A stretch of DNA of 16,674 nucleotides from DATDYW01 sp044375695 (lineage in GTDB: Bacteria > Patescibacteriota > Minisyncoccia > Phycocordibacterales > JAACPR01), in the NCBI GenBank assembly GCA_044375695.1, contig JBILMG010000018.1, forward strand, positions 1 to 16,674. Reading direction: 5' to 3'. Both the position numbers and the translations under genes were made by a program. Below are positions 5,112 through 12,532 of this stretch, one piece after another; within the stretch, counting starts at the first letter, position 1, and each line of letters begins with the position of its first letter. The notes below the pieces were generated by a model. It saw nothing but the letters and a program-made list of their open reading frames with translations, had not been told where the DNA came from and did not search any database.

Positions 5112-7601
5112 CTACGCCTCGCCGCCGATTTTTTCCATAGATGCCCAGCTCTCGCCGACGGCCGCCTCGACGGTCACGGGGACAGACGCCTCCCGCACCA
5201 GCTCCCTGCCCCGGTCTGGCACATCGAACTCGTCCAAGGTCGCCTCGTCGAGCACGCGCACCATTTCGGCCGCGAAGCGTTTCGCCGCTTCGTCCACCAA
5301 GTCTTCGTCCACCTCGAACACGAGCTCGTCGTGAATCTGCAGAATCAGCGCCGCGCGGTCGCGCCAGCCAGACTCTTCGATGAGCCTGTCTAGTCGCGCC
5401 ATCGCAATCTTGAGCATGTCCGCCTGCGTCCCCTGAATCGGCGCGTTCACCGCCATGCGCTCGGCCTGAGCGCGCACGAACGGCAGCGGCGAGTCGATTC
5501 CTTCCAGGTAGCGACGGCGGCCGAAGAGCGTCTCGGTGTAACCCTGCCTGGCGGCGTCGCGCTTGGTGCGCTCAACCCAGGCGGCCAGAGTTGGGTGCGT
5601 CTCGAAGTAGCGGCTGAAGAACTGCTGCGCCTCGGACCGGGGCACGGCCAGCTGCCGCTGCAGCGCGGTCACGCCCATGCCGTAGAGAATGCCGAAGTTG
5701 ATTACCTTGGCGCGGCGGCGGTCTTCTTTCGTAACCTCGGATGCGTCCTTAGAGAACATCTGCGCCGCAACCTCGGCGTGAATATCTCGCCCGTCGCGGA
5801 AGGCGGCGGCGAGCTTGGTTTCGCCCGACAGGATCGCCGCCAGGCGCAGCTCGATCTGCGAGTAGTCGAGCGCGAGCAGGCGTTTGCCTTTCGGCGCCAC
5901 GAAGCCGCGGCGAATGTCGCGGCCGCGCTCGGTCTTCACCGGAATGTTCTGCAGGTTCGGGTCGGCGCAGGCCATGCGACCGGTCGTGGTGCCCGCCTGG
6001 AGGAACGTGGTGCGCAGGCGGCCGTCTTCGCCGACGAGCTCGGGAATCTTCTCGGCGTAGGTCGAAAGCAGCTTCGAGAGCTCGCGGTGCTCGAGCACCT
6101 TCCCCACAATCGGGTGGTCATCGAGGTACCGTTCGAGCACCTCCTCGCGGGTCGAAACGGCGCCGCCGGCCGTCTTCTTCATGCCCTTGCCGCCGCCAAT
6201 GCCGAGCTTGGTGAAGAGCACCTCGCCGAGCTGCTTCGGCGAAGCCACATTGAACTCCTCGCCCGCCAATTCGTGAATCTCTTTCTCGATTTTCTCGAGC
6301 TCGGCGCGAAAGCCTTTGGCCAGGTTGCGCAGGTAGCCAGCGTCTACGGCGATGCCGCGCGCGTTCATGGCGCCGATGATTGGAATGATTGGCCGCTCGA
6401 TTTTCTCGAACACCTCCCAGGTGCCGGCAGCCTTCAGCTCGGCAAAAATTTTGTCGCGGGCAGCCGCCACGTCCGCGGTGCCAGCGTGGTGCACAATATC
6501 CGCGCGAGACGGGTTGGTCATCGAGGACGAGAGCACCCAGAGAGCGATCGAGGCTTCGGCCAAAACAACGGGGTCGACCGGCGCCTCTTCTGGCACCGCG
6601 AAGAGCTTGCCGGACTCGTCGCCGGCCGCGGCGACCACCCGAGCCTCGCGCTCGCCGCCGAAGAACTCTTCGACGCGCGGCGCGAGCGAGCGAAACTCCA
6701 GCTCGGCGAAGAGCGCCCGCACCGCGTCGCGGTCAGCGTTGCCGAACGGCCCAATCTTCTCGAGGTCTACCGACACCGGCGCATCGCGACGAATAGTGGC
6801 GAGCATCTTGCTGAAGCGCGCCTCTTCCTCGTGGGTCTCGAGGAGCGCGACGATGCGCTCGGTCACCTTGGCGGTCGCCTTCACCGCTTCCCTGTCCTTC
6901 TTGAGCGCCTCGTAAATTTTGTCGATGCCGCCAATTTTGGTGATGAGCTCGGTGGCGGTTTTCTCGCCGATACCGGGCACGCCGATGATGTTGTCCGACG
7001 GGTCGCCGCGCAGACCTTTGTAGTCGGCAACCATTTCCGGGCCGAAGCCGTAGCGCTCGCGCACCGCTGCCTCGTCGTAGGTCACCGTATCCTTCACGCC
7101 TTTCTTGAGGGTGTAGACGCGGACGCGGTCGCCCTCGATGAGCTGCATGGTGTCCATGTCGCCCGAGGCGATGATTACCTCGTTGCGCGAATCGGCGGCG
7201 AGCTGCTGCGCCAAAGTGCCGAGAACGTCGTCCGCCTCGAATCCTTCGGCCTCGAGCACCGGGATGCCGAAAGCCTTGAATACGTCCTTCGCCTTCTTGA
7301 GCTGCCGCACCAGCGCGTCATCAGACTTCTGGCGGCCGGCTTTGTAGTTCTGGTACGCCTCGTGGCGGTAGGTCGGCTTCGGGAGGTCGAAGGCGGCGAT
7401 GACGAAATCGGGGCGCCACTCCTGGGAAATCGACAGGAGCATCAGCGAGAGGCCGTAGAGGGCGCCGGTCGGCTCCCCCTTAGACGAGGTGAAGTTCGGC
7501 AGCGCGTGGTAGCCGCGGTGCAGAATCGCGTGGGAATCGATGAGGACGATGCGCCGCGGCGGCATCTCGAACTCGAGCTTCTCTTTCTTAGCCTTAGCCA
7601 T
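5112..7601 (-). CDS. polA: DNA polymerase I (5' nuclease plus polymerase; vestigial proofreading domain)
   Basis: The 829-residue enzyme fills gaps and removes RNA primers in replication and repair. The 5' nuclease domain spans about 15-305: VLIDSHAILHRG with D22, EAEGFEADD, ASGDMD, and the helix-hairpin-helix region GLRGDPSDNIIGVPGIGEKTA at 197-216. The polymerase domain has TTTGRMACADPNLQNIP, motif A LLALDYSQIELRLA (D579), motif B RRRAKVINFGILYG (K632, F636) and motif C QIHDELVFEV (H757, D758). Only about 90 residues (315-405) lie between the domains, and no DxE exonuclease motif is visible, so 3'-5' proofreading should be absent, as in Taq polymerase. It starts 11 nt after tsaE; a TAGAAT -10 overlaps the tsaE stop, 8 nt before the ATG. 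Confidence 0.97.
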   Translation of the reverse strand: MAKAKKEKLEFEMPPRRIVLIDSHAILHRGYHALPNFTSSKGEPTGALYGLSLMLLSISQEWRPDFVIAAFDLPKPTYRHEAYQNYKAGRQKSDDALVRQLKKAKDVFKAFGIPVLEAEGFEADDVLGTLAQQLAADSRNEVIIASGDMDTMQLIEGDRVRVYTLKKGVKDTVTYDEAAVRERYGFGPEMVADYKGLRGDPSDNIIGVPGIGEKTATELITKIGGIDKIYEALKKDREAVKATAKVTERIVALLETHEEEARFSKMLATIRRDAPVSVDLEKIGPFGNADRDAVRALFAELEFRSLAPRVEEFFGGEREARVVAAAGDESGKLFAVPEEAPVDPVVLAEASIALWVLSSSMTNPSRADIVHHAGTADVAAARDKIFAELKAAGTWEVFEKIERPIIPIIGAMNARGIAVDAGYLRNLAKGFRAELEKIEKEIHELAGEEFNVASPKQLGEVLFTKLGIGGGKGMKKTAGGAVSTREEVLERYLDDHPIVGKVLEHRELSKLLSTYAEKIPELVGEDGRLRTTFLQAGTTTGRMACADPNLQNIPVKTERGRDIRRGFVAPKGKRLLALDYSQIELRLAAILSGETKLAAAFRDGRDIHAEVAAQMFSKDASEVTKEDRRRAKVINFGILYGMGVTALQRQLAVPRSEAQQFFSRYFETHPTLAAWVERTKRDAARQGYTETLFGRRRYLEGIDSPLPFVRAQAERMAVNAPIQGTQADMLKIAMARLDRLIEESGWRDRAALILQIHDELVFEVDEDLVDEAAKRFAAEMVRVLDEATLDEFDVPDRGRELVREASVPVTVEAAVGESWASMEKIGGEA

Positions 7602-7609
7602 TGCCGGGC

Positions 7610-7615
7610 ATTCTA
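7610..7615 (-). promoter_or_regulatory. -10 box of polA overlapping the tsaE stop
   Basis: The minus-strand TAGAAT contains the tsaE stop codon TAG (7613-7615) and ends 8 nt before the polA ATG. This would allow a leaderless polA transcript separate from the tsaE-polA read-through. Confidence 0.45.
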
Positions 7616-8056
7616 CCCGATGGCGACGGCGCGGACGGTCGGGCTCACGTGCTCAAATTTGAGGCGCAGGGCTGACTCCGGCAGCACCCCTTCGATTCGC
7701 TCCGGCCACTCGACGACGATCAGGTTTCCGGGGTCACCGATCAGGTCGGCCCAGCCGATAGCCGCTACGTCTTCGGCCCCCTTCAGGCGGTAGGCGTCTA
7801 TGTGCGCGAGCGTGTGCCAGGCGGAGCCGCCGGACAGCTGGTGCTTCTTCATGATCACGTAGGTGGGACTCTGCACCGGTCCGGATGCGCCCAAAACTCC
7901 GGCGAGCGCCTGGGTGAAGGCGGTCTTCCCCGCCCCGAGCTCACCCGAGAGGGCGAGGACGGCGGCCCCGCTTCGCTGGGCCGCCGTAACCCTCAAGAGC
8001 GCCGCGCGCGCCACGTCCCACATGCCGATCGGCGAGGCGACGGTAAAGGTTTCCAT
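7613..8056 (-). CDS. tsaE: tRNA threonylcarbamoyladenosine biosynthesis ATPase TsaE
   Basis: The 147-residue product is full length for TsaE, the ATPase that works with TsaB and TsaD in making t6A37 on ANN-decoding tRNAs. Visible features are the Walker A GELGAGKT (38-45), followed by FTQALAGVLG, the conserved SPTYVI (63-68), HIDAYRL (85-91, with a conserved Asp) and VVEWPERI (114-121, Walker B-like acidic residue with the E-W-P signature). The order and spacing fit the family closely. It is first in a leftward unit with polA, downstream of the terminator of the 8144-8617 gene. No good ribosome site is seen. tRNA-Lys(TTT) in this window would be a natural t6A substrate. Confidence 0.95.
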   Translation of the reverse strand: METFTVASPIGMWDVARAALLRVTAAQRSGAAVLALSGELGAGKTAFTQALAGVLGASGPVQSPTYVIMKKHQLSGGSAWHTLAHIDAYRLKGAEDVAAIGWADLIGDPGNLIVVEWPERIEGVLPESALRLKFEHVSPTVRAVAIG

Positions 8057-8075
8057 GCGCCGCTATTGCTACCAC

Positions 8076-8124
8076 AAAAATAAAAGCCCGTGCGCCGCAA
8101 TCCGAGAGGATGCGGGCGCACGGG
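8076..8124 (-). terminator. Terminator of the zinc-ribbon lipoprotein gene
   Basis: The minus-strand stem CCCGTGCGCC/GGCGCACGGG, extended by GCA/TGC on the loop side, is followed by CTTTTATTTTT. It begins 19 bp after the TGA stop of the 8144-8617 gene. Confidence 0.85.
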
Positions 8125-8143
8125 TCACTTTGATGGGCGAATG

Positions 8144-8617
8144 TCAGTTGTGAACCATCGTGTTGCAACGCTGGCACGCGAACGTACCACTTGGCGCATT
8201 CGAGATCGGAGCCCTGCATCCCGGACACGTTACCGTCCGTCCCGACGGGACAAGACGCGGAGCGCCTCCACCCTGAAAGCCAGGACGGCCGCCGGTCATA
8301 GGACCGTAGAGCGGCGGATTGAAACCGCCCTGCACAGGCAACGGCCCGTTAACCGAGCCGAACTGTTGAGCAGATTGGGGAAACCGGACGACGTTGGACC
8401 GCCCATCCCACGCCATGGATCCGTTGTTTTGGACTCCGCCGTAGAACGGCGCAGCCGCCCAAGGAGGGGCCATGTTGCGGGGCGGTCGGCCGAAGCCTCC
8501 ACCGAAACCGGGGCCAAAGCCTTGCTGGCCGAAGCCTGGCTGGCCGCAGCCGCCGCAGGAGGTGAGAAAGACGGCGAATGCCGCCACGAGGAGGTGGAGG
8601 AGGTGGGTGTATTTCAT
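8144..8617 (-). CDS. Exported lipoprotein with a Gly/Pro-rich body and C-terminal zinc ribbon
   Basis: The 157-residue product begins with a lipoprotein signal peptide (MKY, hydrophobic helix, then LTSC with the lipidated Cys at 21). A CGGCG start is followed by a Gly/Pro/Phe/Gln-rich low-complexity body (about 22-125). The end is a compact zinc ribbon: C131-x2-C134 (CPGCRAP) and C148-x2-C151 (CQRC), 13 residues apart. The signal peptide is near-identical in pattern to that of the 9691-10257 protein, and the ribbon matches that of the 8753-9553 protein. Promoter: TTGACT, 17 nt, TAATAT; its own strong terminator makes it monocistronic. It should be anchored outside the cytoplasmic membrane. 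A metal-binding or structural surface role is inferred; I recognise no family. Confidence 0.75.
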   Translation of the reverse strand: MKYTHLLHLLVAAFAVFLTSCGGCGQPGFGQQGFGPGFGGGFGRPPRNMAPPWAAAPFYGGVQNNGSMAWDGRSNVVRFPQSAQQFGSVNGPLPVQGGFNPPLYGPMTGGRPGFQGGGAPRLVPSGRTVTCPGCRAPISNAPSGTFACQRCNTMVHN

Positions 8618-8663
8618 TGTTATTGGATTTGGAGTTTTGAAGAGATCTTTGATCTACCTTTAT

Positions 8664-8692
8664 ATATTAACATTAATTTTAATTAAAGTCAA
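8664..8692 (-). promoter_or_regulatory. Promoter of the zinc-ribbon lipoprotein gene
   Basis: On the minus strand the -35 is TTGACT (8687-8692), the spacer is 17 nt and the -10 is TAATAT (8664-8669), all in a very AT-rich stretch. The leader is about 40 nt and carries CCAAATCCAA before the ATG instead of a Shine-Dalgarno site. Confidence 0.6.
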
Positions 8693-8699
8693 TTTAAGG

Positions 8700-8742
8700 G
8701 AAAAAGAAAGGCCGCGCTCGAGATCGAAATCTTGAGCGCGGC
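8700..8742 (-). terminator. Terminator of the membrane-anchored zinc-ribbon gene
   Basis: The minus-strand stem GCCGCGCTC/GAGCGCGGC, with further inner pairs, is followed by CTTTCTTTTT. It lies 10 bp after the TAA stop. Confidence 0.85.
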
Positions 8743-8752
8743 ATGAGTTTCG

Positions 8753-9553
8753 TTAACCGTTACGGATTCGAGTCCCACAGGCCACGCAGGTAGCGGAAGC
8801 CCCCTTGGGGATGCCCGTCGCCGGCGCGTTACACCCGGGGCAATAGATTGCCCCCAGAGACGTTTTCGCCGGAAGAGAGCCGGCTCGCGATAGGCCTGTT
8901 CCGTCTCTGGGCATTCCACCCACCGACGTCAGAGGTCTCCCATCGTTGCGCAGACGCGCCGCTTTGACGGCTTCTGGGTCTGCTGTGTCGTAGATGCTGG
9001 CCAGATTAGGCGACCTGAGAACATAGTTGAACACCCTGCTGTCGTGCCTGCTAGGCAAAACAAACAAACGGTATTTGTCCAAGGTTGTCTTCTGCCGCGT
9101 CGCGACAATATTGACGATCTCAGGGTAACTCGAGGCCACCCTGACGAGCTCTGCCCTGATTGCCTCTTCTTCGGCAGAAAGCACGTCCCCGGGCTGAGTA
9201 TTGGAATACCGCGCCGACCTGAATGCAATGATTCCTCCGTCAGCCGACGCCGTAGCTTCAGCTTCGGAAGTTATCTTTGACCACATCATTGTTCTCTGCT
9301 CTGGAGGCGCCGGAGCAAACATGAAGGTTGACGGGGCTGGTGTTGCCACCGGTGCGGCCGGGTTGAAAGGAGCCGTTGGCACCACGGTTGCAGGCGGCGG
9401 AGGAAGAGCTTCGGCGGGTCTAGCCGCCTTGAGGGCCTGGATTTCCGCGCGCAACGCCTCGTTGTCGGAGCCCGAAAGATGGGATCCGGCGGCGACCGCA
9501 GCAACGATAACGACGAGGGCGACGAGGCCCCAGAAAAGGTTTCTCAATTTCAT
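8753..9553 (-). CDS. Membrane-anchored protein with C-terminal zinc ribbon, unknown function
   Basis: The 266-residue product has an N-terminal signal anchor (about 5-23, LVALVVIVAAVAAG), a short coiled coil (NEALRAEIQALKAARPAE), a Pro/Ala-rich linker (about 50-90), a folded alpha/beta-looking domain (about 95-225, including AEEEAIRAELVRVASSYPEI and DKYRLFVLPSRHD) and a zinc ribbon C238-x2-C241 (CPGCNAP) with C256-x2-C259 (CVACG). The start at 9553 is chosen because the hydrophobic segment follows at once and the promoter (TTGACA, 16 nt, TATAAT) would place the more upstream ATG at 9616 at or before the transcription start. The ribbon is shared with the 8144-8617 lipoprotein. It has its own terminator. 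No family recognised; an extracytoplasmic location is inferred. Confidence 0.72.
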   Translation of the reverse strand: MKLRNLFWGLVALVVIVAAVAAGSHLSGSDNEALRAEIQALKAARPAEALPPPPATVVPTAPFNPAAPVATPAPSTFMFAPAPPEQRTMMWSKITSEAEATASADGGIIAFRSARYSNTQPGDVLSAEEEAIRAELVRVASSYPEIVNIVATRQKTTLDKYRLFVLPSRHDSRVFNYVLRSPNLASIYDTADPEAVKAARLRNDGRPLTSVGGMPRDGTGLSRAGSLPAKTSLGAIYCPGCNAPATGIPKGASATCVACGTRIRNG

Positions 9554-9615
9554 ATTTTTTGTTGGGATTCGGTGTTTGTTTGGTTTTCTAACGACCTGAC
9601 TGGACGTTTGTTTCA

Positions 9616-9643
9616 ATTATATCATTTTAATAACTCTTGTCAA
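9616..9643 (-). promoter_or_regulatory. Consensus sigma70 promoter of the membrane-anchored zinc-ribbon gene
   Basis: On the minus strand a perfect TTGACA (9638-9643) and perfect TATAAT (9616-9621) are separated by 16 nt. This is the strongest promoter in the window. The start near 9609 leaves a leader of about 55 nt with CCCAA before the ATG. It fixes the translation start at 9553. Confidence 0.85.
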
Positions 9644-9674
9644 GAAAAAGAAAGGGCCCGGTCGAAACCGAGCC
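9644..9674 (-). terminator. Terminator of the cysteine-rich lipoprotein gene
   Basis: The minus-strand stem GGCTCGG/CCGGGCC (one G-U pair) with a TTTCGA loop is followed by CTTTCTTTTTCTT. It lies about 16 bp after the TGA stop and overlaps the -35 of the next gene. Confidence 0.75.
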
Positions 9675-9690
9675 AAAGGCCTTTTTAGGC

Positions 9691-10257
9691 TCACCTGGCA
9701 CCTGGCACCGGCGTACCGGGAGGCAGCCGATACTCGCGCTCCTTCACCCACCCCCTATCTTGAGGGTTTGCCATAAAACCTCGTGCCTCGGGATTGCTCC
9801 CCGGAGGAATCGTCGCCTTATGGAGCTGATTCGAGAACTCCCAGTAGTAGGTGCGCTCGGTGACGGTCACACCTGGAGCGGGGGCTGGTGCCACCCGAGG
9901 CTCAGGAGCCGGTTTGGTAATCTCAGGAGCAGGCCTCTGGGCCAGATTTAGCTTCGCGTCCACAACAGGAGGGGGGGCGGGCTTTGCGACCGCCACGACC
10001 TTCCTGGGAGACGCCGGCTTCTTAACTCCGCAGCGGCACGGATGCTTCACGCAGCCGCAGTCGTCGCTGGAACAGTTTCCCGAGCAGCTCGTGGGCATGC
10101 CGGCGATGTTCGGAAGGCAGCTTTTACCTTTTGGCGAAGGCGCCTTTGCGGACGAGGAGCAGCAGGTGGATTTGCCCGGCTGAGGTGGGCACGGGCTGCA
10201 GCAGGAGGTGAGGATGGCAGCAAAGAGCGCCACCGCGAGGAGGTTGATGTATTTCAT
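9691..10257 (-). CDS. Exported cysteine-rich lipoprotein, unknown function
   Basis: The 188-residue product begins MKYINLLAVALFAAILTSCC: a lipoprotein signal peptide with the lipidated Cys at 19. The mature N-terminus holds twelve cysteines between 19 and 76, including paired CC (19-20, 32-33) and two C-x-C motifs in CGCVKHPCRCG (67-77), a pattern suited to metal binding. A Pro/Ala/Val/Lys-rich linker (about 80-125) leads to a C-terminal domain of about 60 residues (TYYWEFSNQLHKATIPPG...). The start at 10257 is preferred to an in-frame ATG at 10278, since the signal peptide begins there and it pairs with the shared leader motif. The signal peptide matches that of the 8144-8617 protein. I recognise no family; metal binding is an inference. 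Confidence 0.72.
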   Translation of the reverse strand: MKYINLLAVALFAAILTSCCSPCPPQPGKSTCCSSSAKAPSPKGKSCLPNIAGMPTSCSGNCSSDDCGCVKHPCRCGVKKPASPRKVVAVAKPAPPPVVDAKLNLAQRPAPEITKPAPEPRVAPAPAPGVTVTERTYYWEFSNQLHKATIPPGSNPEARGFMANPQDRGWVKEREYRLPPGTPVPGAR

Positions 10258-10294
10258 GTCGTATTTGGGTTTGCTCAATGAGCGGTTGGGAAAA

Positions 10295-10323
10295 ATACTA
10301 CTACATTTCTATACAAAAAGCAA
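10295..10323 (-). promoter_or_regulatory. Promoter of the cysteine-rich lipoprotein gene
   Basis: On the minus strand the -35 is TTGCTT (10318-10323), the spacer is 17 nt and the -10 is TAGTAT (10295-10300). The leader is about 30 nt and carries AAACCCAAA before the ATG. A perfect 6-bp hairpin (ACCGCT/AGCGGT, 10326-10339) lies just upstream. Confidence 0.55.
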
Positions 10324-10362
10324 GAACCGCTCCAGCGGTCGCGCGATGCCCCGCCAGGCCGG

Positions 10363-10371
10363 TGCTACAAT
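10363..10371 (+). promoter_or_regulatory. Extended -10 promoter of pilB/gspE; predicts a leaderless mRNA
   Basis: TGC-TACAAT (hexamer 10366-10371) ends 7 nt before the ATG at 10379. There is no recognisable -35, as expected for an extended -10, and no Shine-Dalgarno site. Confidence 0.6.
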
Positions 10372-10378
10372 TTGGCCA

Positions 10379-12151
10379 ATGCCCGCCATCTTCGACGACG
10401 ACAAGCGAAACAAGATAGTTGAGGAAATGTACCGCCGCGAGGCGGAGGACGTCGCGCGCATTCTCGCCGAGCACCACAAAATCCCCTACGCCGACCTCTC
10501 GCTCGTCTCGATTGACACCGACGGCCTACGCCTCGTGCCAGAAGACCAGGCGCGCGCCGCCAAAATCGCCGTCTTCTCCCAAACCGGCAAGAAGCTCCGC
10601 GCGGCGGTAGCTGCCCCCTCGCGCGAGGACACGCGCGCCATCCTCCGCGACCTCGAGAACCGCGGAAACTCGATTGAGGTCTACATGGTGTCCGAGAACT
10701 CCCTCACCCGCGCCTGGGACCGCTACAAGGAAATCGCCTTCTCGACCGAGACCAAGGCCGGATCGCTCGACATCCAGAACGAGTCTGTCGCCGCCTTCGT
10801 CAACGAGGTGCGCTCGCTCGACGATGTGCGCCGGCTGATCGCCGAAACGCTCGCCCAGGGCCGAGGCTTCCGCACCTCGCGCATCGCCGAAATCCTGCTC
10901 GCCGGCGCAATCGCCATTGACGCGTCCGACATTCACATCGAGCCCGAAAAGGAAGGCGTCCGCGTGCGCTACCGCCTCGACGGCGTGCTGGTCGAAATCA
11001 CCCGCCTCGACGAGGACACTAACCGCCTGCTCCTCTCCCGCATCAAGCTGCTCTCGGGCATGAAAATTAACGTTAAGGGATCAGCGCAGGACGGCCGCTT
11101 CACCGTGACCATCGGCGGGCAGGACTACGAAATCCGCTCGTCTATTCTCCCCGGTGCCTACTCCGAGACGGTCGTGATGCGCATCCTCAACCCCGACACC
11201 ATTTCGGTGCCGCTCGAGCAGCTCGGCATCGATCCCGAGCTCCTCGCCATCTTCATGTCCGAAATCGACCGCCCGGACGGCATGGTGCTCAACACCGGCC
11301 CTACCGGCTCAGGCAAAACGACCACGCTCTACGCCTTCATGAAGAAGAAGCTCGAGCCGGGCATCAAGATGATCACCATCGAGGACCCCATCGAGTACCA
11401 CGTGGCAGGCCTGGTGCAGACGCAGGTAGACCGCAAGCGCGGCTACGATTTCGCTTCAGGCCTCAAGCACTCGCTGCGCCAGGACCCGGACATCATCATG
11501 GTGGGCGAGATCCGCGACCTCGAAACCGCCGAGACCGCCGTGCACGCGGCGCTCACCGGCCACCTCGTTTTCTCGACCCTGCACACCAACAACGCCGCCG
11601 GCGCTTTTCCCCGCCTCATCGACCTCGGCGTGAACCCGAAGGTTATGACGTCGGCTATTCGTCTCTCTATCGCGCAGCGCCTGGTGCGCCGCCTGTGCCA
11701 AGAGTGCCGCAAGCCGGCCAAGCTCACCGCACGCCAGATCGAGGTGGCGAAGCGCGTCTACGATTCCTCGCCAAAGAAGCCGATGCCGTTCTCCGAGGAC
11801 GTCTGGCAGGCCGGCGGCTGCCTCAAGTGCAACGGCACGGGCTTCAAGGGGCGGATCGGCATCTTCGAGGCGGTACGCATCGACGCAGCCATCGAGGCGG
11901 CTCTTCAAATGAACCCGTCCGAACGTGAAATCAAAGACGCTGCGGCTTCCCAGGGGATCCCCGACATGGCGCAGGACGGCGTCCTCAAGGCGCTCGCCGG
12001 CATCACCACCATCGAGGAAGTGGAGCGCGTCGTCTCGCTCGACACGCGCGAGGGGAAGGCTGGCACTGAGCCGATCACCGAGGAGGCGTCTCCGGCCACG
12101 CCAGCGGTAGACGAGAGCGGCGTGCCGACCGATTTCTCGCCGACCGCCTAG
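10379..12151 (+). CDS. pilB: Type IV pilus / type II secretion assembly ATPase (PilB/GspE family)
   Basis: This 590-residue hexameric cytoplasmic motor ATPase drives pilin polymerisation or pseudopilus extension. The N-terminal MshEN/T2SSE_N-like region (about 10-110) is followed by a core with ASDIHIEPE (182-190), Walker A GPTGSGKT (307-314), Asp box TIEDPIEYH (333-341), Walker B RQDPDIIMVGEIRD (367-380), His box TGHLVFSTLHTNN (393-405) and the zinc-binding tetracysteine C440-x2-C443 and C481-x2-C484 (CLKCNGTGFKGRIGIFE). The tetracysteine separates PilB/GspE from PilT. The start at 10379 is chosen because the -10 lies just upstream; the frame is open to 10208, but that part crosses the divergent promoters. 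The low-complexity tail (about 560-590) is not conserved. No other pilus genes are present, so PilB versus GspE is open. Confidence 0.94.
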   Translation: MPAIFDDDKRNKIVEEMYRREAEDVARILAEHHKIPYADLSLVSIDTDGLRLVPEDQARAAKIAVFSQTGKKLRAAVAAPSREDTRAILRDLENRGNSIEVYMVSENSLTRAWDRYKEIAFSTETKAGSLDIQNESVAAFVNEVRSLDDVRRLIAETLAQGRGFRTSRIAEILLAGAIAIDASDIHIEPEKEGVRVRYRLDGVLVEITRLDEDTNRLLLSRIKLLSGMKINVKGSAQDGRFTVTIGGQDYEIRSSILPGAYSETVVMRILNPDTISVPLEQLGIDPELLAIFMSEIDRPDGMVLNTGPTGSGKTTTLYAFMKKKLEPGIKMITIEDPIEYHVAGLVQTQVDRKRGYDFASGLKHSLRQDPDIIMVGEIRDLETAETAVHAALTGHLVFSTLHTNNAAGAFPRLIDLGVNPKVMTSAIRLSIAQRLVRRLCQECRKPAKLTARQIEVAKRVYDSSPKKPMPFSEDVWQAGGCLKCNGTGFKGRIGIFEAVRIDAAIEAALQMNPSEREIKDAAASQGIPDMAQDGVLKALAGITTIEEVERVVSLDTREGKAGTEPITEEASPATPAVDESGVPTDFSPTA

Positions 12152-12260
12152 CCCCTTCCCCACGGGAAACCGCGAGTCGTCGCGCGGGCAACATCTCCCG
12201 ACAAATTTTTTCGCTCACGCGCAAGTTGCGGCTCGAAAGGCGCGGTGTATCATCGAACGT

Positions 12261-12302
12261 AAGAAAAAGATCGAGCGCCCACCTTTCGGTGAGCGCTCGA
12301 TC
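12261..12302 (-). terminator. Strong terminator ending the leftward non-coding RNA
   Basis: The minus-strand stem GATCGAGCGC/GCGCTCGATC plus CACC-GAAA-GGTG (a GNRA tetraloop) is followed by TTTTTCTT. On the plus strand there is no T run, so it acts leftward. No leftward protein gene ends here. Confidence 0.85.
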
Positions 12303-12526
12303 GTAGATCGTTCTGTTCAGAACACGAACCTCTAAGCGAGACTTCAAGCGGTACGCCTGAAGACGACAAATCGCAAAGGATAGCCCCAGCGAACGTATTC
12401 AAGATACGGACCAAAACGTCCTTCTCGGTATTGCCTAGTAGATCTCGGGAGAGACCCTCGCTTAGAGATTCGTTGTCTGAACGATCGGGAGACGGGCCGG
12501 AAAATCTGACGCAACGAAAGATCGGT
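12262..12526 (-). ncRNA. Candidate structured non-coding RNA, about 265 nt, divergent from ruvB
   Basis: The region between pilB and ruvB has no convincing protein gene but strong RNA structure on the minus strand. A 26-nt long-range stem pairs 12457-12482 with 12315-12340 (16 plus 7 pairs around a 3x3 internal loop). Enclosed are hairpins GGTCTC/GAGATC (12441-12456), GGAC/GTCC (12408-12421), CGTAT/ATACG (12394-12408) and CTTCAGGCG/CGCTTGAAG (12342-12362). A perfect -35 TTGACA lies upstream and a strong terminator ends the unit. I looked for the signatures of tmRNA, RNase P RNA and SRP RNA and did not see them; a divergent 6S-like RNA is possible. The 5' end is approximate. Confidence 0.6.
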
Positions 12527-12532
12527 ATAGGT

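Noticed and set aside
5595..7793. Rightward 732-codon open frame
   Set aside because: Antisense shadow of polA caused by high GC codon positions; polA motifs are unmistakable on the other strand.
8090..8686. Rightward 198-codon open frame
   Set aside because: Antisense to the zinc-ribbon lipoprotein, which has a signal peptide, promoter and terminator in the right places.
10208..10378. Upstream in-frame extension of pilB
   Set aside because: It would cross the divergent lipoprotein promoter and pilB's own -10 box; the family N-terminus fits 10379.
12156..12220. Possible pilB terminator (CGGGA/TCCCG stem before a T run)
   Set aside because: The stem is interrupted and several bases separate it from the T run, so it is too weak to annotate.
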